DNA of 64,000 nucleotides from assembly GCF_017876315.1 (NCBI RefSeq), contig NZ_JAGINU010000001.1, positions 4,216,001 through 4,280,000 of the forward strand. The letters run 5' to 3'. A program made the position numbers and the translations under genes. A model generated the notes under the pieces. It did not search any database. It was not told where the DNA came from and saw only the letters and a list, made by a program, of their open reading frames with translations. Positions 1-7,372 of the stretch are shown piece by piece; positions within the stretch are counted from its first letter, which is position 1; each line of letters starts with the position of its first letter. Source of the stretch: Pseudonocardia parietis (GTDB taxonomy: Bacteria > Actinomycetota > Actinomycetes > Mycobacteriales > Pseudonocardiaceae).

Positions 1-682
1 CGCGTTCGCAGGCGTCGCGCCAGGTGTCCTCGGTGACGCCGAAGTGCTCCAACATCATCTCCGAGCGTAGCCAGCCCGGGGTGACGGCGACAGCGGTGCC
101 GCCGTGCGCACGCAGCTCGTGCGCCCAGGACCGGGCGAGCCGGATCGGCGCGATCTTGGCGAGGTCGTAGTACACGTTGAGCCGGTAGTTCTCCGCGTTG
201 TACTCGGCGGTGCCGTCGGTGACCTCGACGACCAGCCCGCCCGGGGTGCGGGAGAGCAGCCGCAGCGCGTGGTGGGCGGTGACCAGGTGGGTGTCGATCG
301 CCAGGCGCAGCGTCCGCAGTCCGTTGGCCAGGTCGTGCTCCCAGACGGGGGTCTCCCACTCGACCATCAGCTCGCCGCCCCAGATGTCGTTCACCAGGAC
401 GTCGAGCCGGCCGTGTTCGCCCTCGATGCGGTCGACCAGGGTGGCCACCGCGCCGGGGTCGAGATGGTCGGTGGGGACCGCGATCCCGGTTCCGCCGGCG
501 GCGGTGACCAGGTCGGCGGTGTCCTCGATCGTCTCGGCGCGGTCGTACTCGGAGCGCTGGGCGCGGGTCGTGCGGCCGGTGCAGTAGACGACGGCGCCCG
601 CGGCGCCCAGCTCGACGGCGATGCCCCGTCCGGCACCGCGCGTGGCCCCGGCGACCAGTGCGACCCGATCCGACAGTGTCAT
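1..682 (-). CDS. SDR family NAD(P)-dependent oxidoreductase, partial
   Basis: Short-chain dehydrogenase cut by the window edge; about 227 residues are visible. It starts at ATG 682-680 with MTLSDRVALVAGATRGAGRG, which contains the Rossmann TGxxxGxG-type nucleotide loop near residues 12-18. A Tyr-x-x-x-Lys active-site pair is seen further on as YYDLAK. The family reduces carbonyls or oxidises alcohols with NAD(P); the substrate cannot be told. It is divergent from a TetR gene starting at 731, with one palindrome between them, so the TetR protein probably controls this gene. The C-terminus lies outside the window. Confidence 0.85.
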   Translation of the reverse strand, partial: MTLSDRVALVAGATRGAGRGIAVELGAAGAVVYCTGRTTRAQRSEYDRAETIEDTADLVTAAGGTGIAVPTDHLDPGAVATLVDRIEGEHGRLDVLVNDIWGGELMVEWETPVWEHDLANGLRTLRLAIDTHLVTAHHALRLLSRTPGGLVVEVTDGTAEYNAENYRLNVYYDLAKIAPIRLARSWAHELRAHGGTAVAVTPGWLRSEMMLEHFGVTEDTWRDACER

Positions 683-696
683 GACCCCTCCTCGTT

Positions 697-718
697 TATG
701 AACGTCTATTCGTTTATA
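697..718. promoter_or_regulatory. Candidate TetR operator between SDR and TetR genes
   Basis: Inverted repeat TATGAACG (697-704), 6-nt spacer, CGTTTATA (711-718), 7 of 8 positions paired. It lies in the short divergent intergenic region, the usual place for an autoregulatory TetR operator. It covers the ATG at 698, which argues that the TetR gene starts at the later GTG. Confidence 0.5.
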
Positions 719-730
719 TACGATGGGTGG

Positions 731-1327
731 GTGCCTCGCCGCAAGCAGGTTTCCGACACGGACGTTCTGGACGTCGCCCTCGATGTGCTGCACGCCCGCG
801 GCCCGCAGGCGTGCACGTTCGCGGCACTGGCCGAGGCCAGCTCGCTGGCCCCGGCGACGCTGGTGCAGCGGTTCGGAAGCAAGGCCGGCCTGCTGCACCG
901 GGTGCTGCTGCACGCGTGGGACCGGCTGGAGCGACGCACCGCCGAGCTCGGCGCCGGGGTGGAGCGCACCCCCGCCGGCGCGGTCGCGTTCCTGGTCGGG
1001 CTCTCCGCGCAGTACGGCGGCGGCATCGACAGCTACGCCGACGCGCTGCTGGTGCTGCGCGAGGACCTCCTCGATCCCGAGGTGCGCCGGCGGGGCACGG
1101 CGTGGCGCGGCTCGCTGGTCGACGTCCTCGACGCCTGCCTGGACGCGCGGCGGCCCGGCCTCGGCGAGGTCGTGGCCACCTACTGGCAGGGCATCCTGCT
1201 GTGGTGGAGCTTCGACCCGGCCGAGCCGGTGACCGCACACGTCGAGCGGGAGCTGACCCGCTTCGTGGGTACGGTGCTCAGCCCTGCGGCAGGTTCTGGA
1301 CGTGCTGGAAGCCGAACCGGCCCTTGA
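731..1327 (+). CDS. TetR/AcrR family transcriptional regulator
   Basis: A 198-aa repressor-type regulator. The N-terminal helix-turn-helix spans about residues 10-55 (VSDTDVLDVALDVL through ATLVQRFGSKAGLLHRVL), followed by a variable ligand-binding helical domain. I chose GTG 731 because the alternative ATG at 698 sits inside the putative operator palindrome and the family usually begins with a short basic head (here PRRKQVS). It is divergent from the SDR gene, which it likely represses. Its last 50 bases overlap, tail to tail, the end of the formate dehydrogenase iron-sulfur gene. The ligand is unknown. Confidence 0.85.
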   Translation: MPRRKQVSDTDVLDVALDVLHARGPQACTFAALAEASSLAPATLVQRFGSKAGLLHRVLLHAWDRLERRTAELGAGVERTPAGAVAFLVGLSAQYGGGIDSYADALLVLREDLLDPEVRRRGTAWRGSLVDVLDACLDARRPGLGEVVATYWQGILLWWSFDPAEPVTAHVERELTRFVGTVLSPAAGSGRAGSRTGP

Positions 1328-2489
1328 TGCACAGGTGCCCGTGGGTGACCGAGTGGTCCGACGGGCTGGTCACGTTCACGATCTCGCCCTGCTGCACGTG
1401 CAGTTCCAGGTTGCAGCCGACCCCGCAGAACGAGCAGACCGTGGTGGTGACGGTCTCCTCCTCGGGACGCCAGTTCCCGGCCTCGCGCTTGTCGTACTCG
1501 GACACCGACTTGAGTGCCCCGGTCGGGCAGACCCCGATGCAGTTGCCGCAGTACACACAGGCCGAGTCGGGCAGTTCCACGTCGTACTCGGTCGCGATGC
1601 GGGCGTCGAACCCGCGCCCGGCCGCGGCGATCGCGAAGGTGAACTGGGCGTCGGTGCCGCAGGCGTTGACGCACTTGTAGCACATGATGCACCGCGAGTA
1701 GTCCCGCACGTACAGGTCGTTGTCGACCTTGACGGGCTGTTCCACGGTCGCCCGCGTCCGACCATCCGGCGCAGAATGGTGCCCGGCGTGACGCCGTTCC
1801 CGCTCCCCGTCCACGGTGGGCGGTGCGGGTGGGCCGTAGCGCTCGGGGTCGACGCCGTACTCGCCCATCCAGCGCTGCACATCACCACTGGCCTCGCTCA
1901 TGTCCGCCGAGGAGGCCAGCAGCTCCAGCACCATCCGGCGGCTGTGGCGGACCTTGTCGGTGTCGGTCCGCACTTGCATGCCGTCCTCGCAGGTGCGCGC
2001 ACACGACGGGGCCAGGGTCCGGGCACCCTCGACCTCGACCACACACACCCGGCAGGCGTTGATCGGGTCCATGTTCGGCGCCCAACACAAGGTCGGGGTG
2101 TCGGCCTGCTGCGGGGTGCCTTCGCGGTGCAGCGCCTCGAGGATCGTGGACCCTTCGAGGACCCGGGCCTCGGTGCCGTCGAGCGTGACCGAGATGGTGC
2201 GCCGGATCTGCCCGAGCATCACCGGCCCCCCGGCGAGGCGTTCGGCCGGTCCGGGTGCCGATCCGGCGGGGTCGGCGACGGTCACACCGACCGCGCCGGC
2301 TCCGTTCGCCGGGTGCAGGGCGGTGACGCCCTCCCCGGCCGCGGGGCCGGGGCCCGGCGTCTCGGAGCCGGGTGCGGCGGCGCCGTTCACGACGGCATCG
2401 GCTTCCGCTGCCCCGTCGACGTCACCGGCGGCGGGGGCCTGCGAACCGCCGCCCGGACCCGCCGGGCCCTTGCCGCTGGTCGTCGTCAT
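1278..2489 (-). CDS. NuoG-like iron-sulfur protein of formate dehydrogenase, carrying the Mo-domain 4Fe-4S segment
   Basis: A 403-aa electron-transfer protein, last gene of the formate dehydrogenase operon. After a low-complexity Ala/Gly/Pro head of about 90 residues comes a [2Fe-2S] ferredoxin fold with Cys at CWAPNMDPINACRVC, then a Cys/His segment as in NuoG (CARTCEDG). Two 4Fe-4S ferredoxin motifs follow (CIMCYKCVNAC and CVYCGNCIGVC). The last 60 residues are the N-terminal 4Fe-4S segment of a molybdopterin oxidoreductase (CSFCGVGC, then LCIKGRFGFQHV), after which the protein stops. In FdsA-type enzymes this region continues directly into the catalytic domain; here that part is encoded by the first gene of the operon. 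It likely passes electrons from the Mo centre to the diaphorase subunit. Confidence 0.85.
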   Translation of the reverse strand: MTTTSGKGPAGPGGGSQAPAAGDVDGAAEADAVVNGAAAPGSETPGPGPAAGEGVTALHPANGAGAVGVTVADPAGSAPGPAERLAGGPVMLGQIRRTISVTLDGTEARVLEGSTILEALHREGTPQQADTPTLCWAPNMDPINACRVCVVEVEGARTLAPSCARTCEDGMQVRTDTDKVRHSRRMVLELLASSADMSEASGDVQRWMGEYGVDPERYGPPAPPTVDGERERRHAGHHSAPDGRTRATVEQPVKVDNDLYVRDYSRCIMCYKCVNACGTDAQFTFAIAAAGRGFDARIATEYDVELPDSACVYCGNCIGVCPTGALKSVSEYDKREAGNWRPEEETVTTTVCSFCGVGCNLELHVQQGEIVNVTSPSDHSVTHGHLCIKGRFGFQHVQNLPQG

Positions 2490-2538
2490 CGCTGCCCCCT
2501 CCGTCGTGCATCGGTCGTCGCCGGTCGCGGGCGCCGGG

Positions 2539-4518
2539 TCACCGGTCGCCCCCGTGGCCGTTCGTGGACGGGTGTCCGTTCGGCGACGCGATCAGTCCCA
2601 GGTCGATCGCCGACATCACCGCGGACGGCGCCGTCTGGCCCAGCCCGCAGATCGACGCGTCCCGCATGACCCGGGCGAGGTCGTCGAGGAGCGCGATCTC
2701 GGTCTCCCGGGACCCGATGGGGGCGTTGCGCTCCAGCCGGGCCAGCGCTTCCTCCTGACGCACGGTGCCGACCCGGCACGGCACACACTGCCCGCAGGAC
2801 TCGTCCCGGAAGAACGCCGCGATCCGCCGCAACGTCCCGGTCAGGTCGGCGCGGTCGTCGAACACCAGCACCACACCGGATCCGAGGGTCGCGCCGATGT
2901 CGCGGGCGCCCTCCAGAGTGAGCGGGACATCGAGATCACCGGGCATCACGAACCCGCCGGCCGCCCCACCGAGCAGGGCGGTGCGCAGCGTCCCCCGCAC
3001 CCCGCCCGCCAGGTCCAGCAGCTCGCGCAGCGTCGTCCCGAAGTCCACCTCGTACACCCCGGGCGTCGCCACGGCACCGGAGACACAGAACAACTTCGAC
3101 CCGGTCGAGCGGCCTGCGCCGACGGAACCGAACGCCCGGCCACCGATGTCGAGGATCTCCAGGACGTTGTAGAGGGTCTCCACGTTGTTGATCGCCGTCG
3201 GCTTCCCGAACAGGCCCTTCTGCGCCGGGAACGGCGGCTTGTTCCGCGGCTCCCCCCGGAAGCCCTCGAGGGACTCCAGCAGCGCCGTCTCCTCACCACA
3301 AATGTAGGCACCCGCACCGCGGCGCAGCTCGATGTCGAACGCGAAACCCTCACCCATCACATCGCCGCCCAGATAACCCCGGGCCCGAGCAGCGGAGATC
3401 GCGTCCTGCAGCCGGCGGGTCGCCAACGGATACTCACCGCGGATGTAGAGATAGCCCACGGTGGCGCCGGTGACGAACCCGGCGACCGTCATCGCCTCGA
3501 TCAGCCCGAACGGGTCGCCCTCCATCAACACCCGGTCCTTGAACGTGCCGGGTTCGGACTCGTCGGCATTGCACACCAGGTAGTGCGGGCGCTCGGGGGA
3601 CTGCGCGACGCCCTCCCACTTCACCCCGGTCGGGAACGCCGCACCACCCCGCCCGGTCAACGACGAATCCTTCAACTCCGCGATCACCCGCGACGGACCG
3701 AGATCCACCGCCCGCCGCAAAGCCGCATAGCCGCCTCGGAACCGGTAGTCGTCCAGCGAGGACGGGTCGACGACACCGACCCGGCGCAGCAGCCGCAGGC
3801 GCTCGCCGGTCCGGGTCTGCGGCGCGCTCACGGTGGTGTCGGCGAAGGCCCGGTCGGCCTCGGCGGCCTGGTCGCCGGTGGTGTCGGCGCGCGTGCGTGC
3901 CGTGTCGAGCACCGCGGACGGTGTCGCCGGGGCCTGCGAGAGGTCGGGTTCCCCGGCGCGCTGGTGCAGCACGGCCGGGGCCCGCTCGCACAGGCCCAGA
4001 CAGGGGCTGCGCACCCAGCAGGCGTCGGCGCCGACCGGCCCGTCCCCGCCGGGCGGGGCGTCCGTGGTGCCGGACGGGGACGCCGGAGCGGCACTCGTGT
4101 CGCGGGCGCCGCCTTCGGGACCGAGCGCCGCCGTGAGCTCGGTGATGATCTCCTCACCCCCGTTGGGCCCGCACACGACGTCGTCGCACACGTGCACCAC
4201 CCGCGGCGCCCGTGGCTCGACGGAGAACATCGCGTAGAAGGTGGCGACGCCGTAGATTTCCGCCGGCGGGACCTGCAGCGTCCGTGCGACGTGGTTGAGC
4301 GCCCCCTCGGACAGCCAGCCCTCGGCGTCGTGCACGGCGTGCAGCAGCGGTAGCAGCAGATGGCGGTGGGATCGGGCGGCGTGTCCGGCGTGTACCGCCC
4401 GGTTCGGCCGGTCGGCCACCGCCGGCACGGCGGCCGCTGGTGCGAGCAGCGCGAAGGTCGCGTCGACGGCGTCGCGCTCGGCTGTGCTCGGCTCCGCCGT
4501 CGACAGATGCAGATCCAT
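2539..4518 (-). CDS. NAD-dependent formate dehydrogenase diaphorase subunit (NuoE-NuoF fusion)
   Basis: A 659-aa protein joining a NuoE-like [2Fe-2S] domain (about residues 50-180; Cys pairs in VCDDVVCG and SPCLGLCE) to a NuoF-like domain (about 230-640). The NuoF part has the FMN/NADH-binding glycine-rich stretch LTGRGGAAFPTGVKW, a second nucleotide segment GAGAYICGEETALLESLEG, and 4Fe-4S cysteines in ESCGQCVPCR plus a later ICGLGQ. It is expected to take electrons from the formate-oxidising subunit and reduce NAD+ in the cytoplasm. It starts 3 bp after the catalytic gene's stop, behind a GGGGGAG ribosome site, so the two are co-transcribed and probably coupled. Confidence 0.9.
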   Translation of the reverse strand: MDLHLSTAEPSTAERDAVDATFALLAPAAAVPAVADRPNRAVHAGHAARSHRHLLLPLLHAVHDAEGWLSEGALNHVARTLQVPPAEIYGVATFYAMFSVEPRAPRVVHVCDDVVCGPNGGEEIITELTAALGPEGGARDTSAAPASPSGTTDAPPGGDGPVGADACWVRSPCLGLCERAPAVLHQRAGEPDLSQAPATPSAVLDTARTRADTTGDQAAEADRAFADTTVSAPQTRTGERLRLLRRVGVVDPSSLDDYRFRGGYAALRRAVDLGPSRVIAELKDSSLTGRGGAAFPTGVKWEGVAQSPERPHYLVCNADESEPGTFKDRVLMEGDPFGLIEAMTVAGFVTGATVGYLYIRGEYPLATRRLQDAISAARARGYLGGDVMGEGFAFDIELRRGAGAYICGEETALLESLEGFRGEPRNKPPFPAQKGLFGKPTAINNVETLYNVLEILDIGGRAFGSVGAGRSTGSKLFCVSGAVATPGVYEVDFGTTLRELLDLAGGVRGTLRTALLGGAAGGFVMPGDLDVPLTLEGARDIGATLGSGVVLVFDDRADLTGTLRRIAAFFRDESCGQCVPCRVGTVRQEEALARLERNAPIGSRETEIALLDDLARVMRDASICGLGQTAPSAVMSAIDLGLIASPNGHPSTNGHGGDR

Positions 4519-4521
4519 TCG

Positions 4522-6465
4522 CTACTCCCCCGCCACCGGTAGCCCGGCGACCTTCTCGATGCGTACCGCCGTCGCCTTGAACTCCGAGGTCCCGGACTTG
4601 GGGTCCCAGGCGTCGTTGGTCAGCGCGTTCACGTCGACCTCCTCGGAGAAGTGCGGCGTGAACGACGCCAGACCCGGCCGCAACGACGGGTCGAGCGCGA
4701 CCGGCGCCTCCACCGAGCCGCGCCGGGAGCTGACCCGCACCCGTTCGCCGTCGGCGATGCCCATGTGGGCGGCGTCGGCAGCGTCCATCCGCAGCGACTC
4801 GCGGCGGCGCATCGGTGAGGCGTAGCCGCCGGTCTGGACACCGGAGTTGTAGGCGTCGAGCAGCCGCACGGTGGTGAGCCGGATCGGGAACTCGTCCGTC
4901 AGCTCGTCCACCGGCGCGACGTGCTCGACCGGGGTGAACGGGGCGGGATCGCCGCGTTCCACCGGGTCGTCGGCCCAGAGCCGGGCGTGCATCAGCGGGG
5001 TGCCGGGGTGGTCCTCGGCCGGGCACGGCCACTGGATGCCGCCGAGCGCGTCGAGGCGGGCGTAGCTCATGCCGTGGTGCCAGTTCAGCGATACCGATCG
5101 CAGTTCGTCCCACACCTGCTCGGCGGTCGGCTCACCCCACGCGTGCCCGAGCCGGTCTGCGATCGCGCAGATGATGTGCGTATCCGGACGGGCCACGCCG
5201 GGTGGGTCGAGTGCCTTGCGGACCCGCTGCACCCGTCGTTCGGAGTTGGTGACGGTGCCCTCGTACTCACACCAGTCCGCCGCCGCGGGCAGCACGACGT
5301 CGGCCAGCTCGGCGGTCGCGGTCCGGAAGATGTCCTGGACGACCAGGCAGTCCAGCCCCTCCAGCAGGTGCCGGGCGTGCACGGCGTTGGCCTCCGACTC
5401 CGCCGGGTTCTCCCCGATGCAGTACAACGCCGACAGGTCGCCGCGCTCCATCGCCTCGAACATCTCCGACAGGTGCATGCCCTTCTCCGGCGGGATCGGC
5501 TTACCGCCGTAGACGGCCTGGAACCGGGCCCGCGCCACATCGTCGGCCAGGTCGTAGCCGCCGGGCAGCTTCGACGGGATCGACCCCATGTCGCCGCCGC
5601 CCTGAACATTGTTCTGTCCACGCAGCGGCACCAGCCCGGAGCCGTAGCGGCCGACGTGGCCGGTCAGCAACGCCAGGTTGATCAACGCGAAGACGTAGTC
5701 CGCCGCGTTGTGGTGCTCGGTGATTCCCAGCGTCCAGCAGATCTGGGCCCGGTCGGCGCGGGCGTAGGCGTGCGCGAGCTCGCGGATCGTGGCGGCCGGG
5801 ACACCGGTGATCTCTTCGGCGCGTTCCAGGGTGTAGGGCTCGACCGACGCCGCGTAGTCGGAGAACCCGCTGGTGGAACGCTCCACGAACGACCGGTTCA
5901 CCAGACCGGCATGAATGATCTCCCGCCCCACCGCATTGGCCAGGGCGATGTCGGTACCCACATCCAGGCCCAGCCAGGCATCCGCCCAATGGGCGGTCGA
6001 GGTGTGGCGCGGGTCCACCGAGTACATCCGGGCACCCTTACGCAGCCCCTGGAGCACGTGGTGGAAGAAGATCGGGTGCGTCTCGCGGGCATTACTACCC
6101 CACAAGATCAGAAGGTCGGCGTTTTCCGCCTCGACATAAGCGGAGGTGCCGCCGCCGGCACCGAACACAGCCGTCAGACCGACGACACTGGGAGCGTGTC
6201 AAGTACGGTTACAGCTGTCGACGTTGTTGCTGCCCATCACCGCCCGAGCGAACTTCTGCGCGGTGTAGTTCATTTCGTTGGTGGCCTTGGAGCAGCTGAA
6301 CAGTCCGAACCGCTCGCCGGGCACATCCCGGAAGCCGGCCGCAGCGCGGTCCAGGGCCTCCTCCCACGAGGCGGGACGCAGTACTCCGTTCTCCCGGACC
6401 AGCGGCTCGGTGAGCCGGACGTGGCGGGCGCGGAGCCCACGGCGGGAGCGGGTGGTGCGGGTCAT
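4522..6465 (-). CDS. Formate dehydrogenase catalytic subunit, putative selenoprotein (in-frame TGA at 6199-6201)
   Basis: A 647-residue molybdopterin oxidoreductase if the TGA at 6201-6199 is read as selenocysteine (residue 89). The residues before it end in SCNRT and those after begin HAPSVVGLTAVFGAGGG, matching the Sec-His active-site region of E. coli FdhF (VUHGPSVAGL). The conserved active-site Arg is in PLRGQNNVQGGGDMG. The C-terminal molydopterin-dinucleotide domain begins around FPIRLTTVRL. Start is ATG 6465, head MTRTTRSRRG. The protein lacks the usual N-terminal Cx2Cx3C 4Fe-4S motif, which sits at the end of the iron-sulfur protein encoded at 1278-2489. It oxidises formate to CO2. 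Without recoding it would be called two fragments or a pseudogene. The sel genes and tRNA-Sec are not in this window. Confidence 0.85.
6168..6190 (-). promoter_or_regulatory. Bacterial SECIS element for selenocysteine insertion
   Basis: On the minus strand, exactly 18 nt after the TGA, the loop GGTCT (6180-6176) is closed by CGTC/GACG (6184-6181 with 6175-6172). Below it are a U-G pair and a second short stem CAG/CTG with unpaired U. E. coli fdhF, as I remember its sequence, also has 18 nt between UGA and a GGUCU loop, the part SelB recognises. Loop and spacing are seen directly; SelB binding is inference. Confidence 0.75.
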
Positions 6466-6536
6466 CGTCGACCTCCGGGTGGTGAATCCTGGCGACGACG
6501 CCACCGTAGCAAGCCGGAGACCCGAGTCACATGATC

Positions 6537-7340
6537 TCAGCGCTCGGCCGCCACCTCGTCCCCGGCGACGAGCGGGAACCAGGCCGGGAGGATCCCGTGC
6601 GGGGCGACGGTCTCCCCGCACGCCGTCACCGGCACGTCCAGCTGCCCGGCTGTCGCCGCCCACACGGTGCGGGCTCGGTCGCCGTCGTACAGCCTCACCG
6701 CGGGCAGCGGACGGGCCAGCGCGGCGGCGTACTCGTCGGGGGTGTTGACGTTGGTCAGCGAGTCCAGCCGCGGGTCGAGCCGGGCCAGTACCGGGTCCGA
6801 GCGCAGCGACTCCTCCGGGATCCGGTGCACATCGACGCGGGCGAACAGCGACGGCGGCCTGCCCTGCCCGGCCGCGGTCAGTTCGGCGATCGTGCCGGAC
6901 AGCCCGGTGCGGTAGGCGGCGGCGAGCGGCTGGTGGTGGCCGTGCGCGACCGGGAGCGCGACGTCGTGGCCGCGCAGCAGATCCAGCACGCGGGCGGCGA
7001 AGGCCGGATGCAGCAGCGGCAGGTCGGTCGAGACGACGACGGCGGCCTCCGCCCGGTCCGCGACGGCGCCCAGCCCGACCCCGATCGCCGGCAGCGGCCC
7101 GAGACCCGGGACCGGGTCGTCGGACACCTCGGTGCCGGGCGGCAGCGCCGGCAGCGCCTGCCCGTGGGCGCGCACGACGACGACCGGCCCGTCCACCGCC
7201 CGTCCCAGGACGGCGACGGCGCGGGTCAGCAGCGGCGCGCCGTGCCAGCCGAGATCGGCCTTGGGCGCCCCCATCCGCGACGACCGGCCGCCGGCCAGGA
7301 CGATCCCGGCGCCGGGGCGGCGCCCCCCGTACCCACGCAC
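6537..7340 (-). CDS. mobA: Molybdenum cofactor guanylyltransferase (MobA-like NTP transferase)
   Basis: A 267-aa protein with the nucleotidyltransferase signature GIVLAGGRSSRMGAPKADL near residues 12-30 and the metal-binding Asp in VVVSTDLPLL. MobA attaches GMP to molybdopterin to form the MGD cofactor needed by the formate dehydrogenase encoded just downstream on the same strand. GTG start at 7340. About 55 residues after the MobA core (from LPAVRLYDGD) end in WFPLVAGDEVAAER. This resembles a degenerate MoaD/ThiS-like ubiquitin fold (PLxxGDEV) but lacks the terminal Gly-Gly. Divergent from fdhD; 89 bp separate the starts. Confidence 0.8.
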   Translation of the reverse strand: MRGYGGRRPGAGIVLAGGRSSRMGAPKADLGWHGAPLLTRAVAVLGRAVDGPVVVVRAHGQALPALPPGTEVSDDPVPGLGPLPAIGVGLGAVADRAEAAVVVSTDLPLLHPAFAARVLDLLRGHDVALPVAHGHHQPLAAAYRTGLSGTIAELTAAGQGRPPSLFARVDVHRIPEESLRSDPVLARLDPRLDSLTNVNTPDEYAAALARPLPAVRLYDGDRARTVWAATAGQLDVPVTACGETVAPHGILPAWFPLVAGDEVAAER

Positions 7341-7372
7341 GGCGGTGATCGTAGGCGCCCGGCCCGGCGGGC

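Noticed and set aside
6199..6201. In-frame TGA read as an inactivating nonsense mutation
   Set aside because: Its exact place at the catalytic residue, the open frame on both sides and the SECIS-like hairpin at the right distance make recoding much more likely.
1302..6534. Long plus-strand frames opposite the formate dehydrogenase operon
   Set aside because: They show typical mirror composition and stop only by chance; the minus-strand genes are clear.
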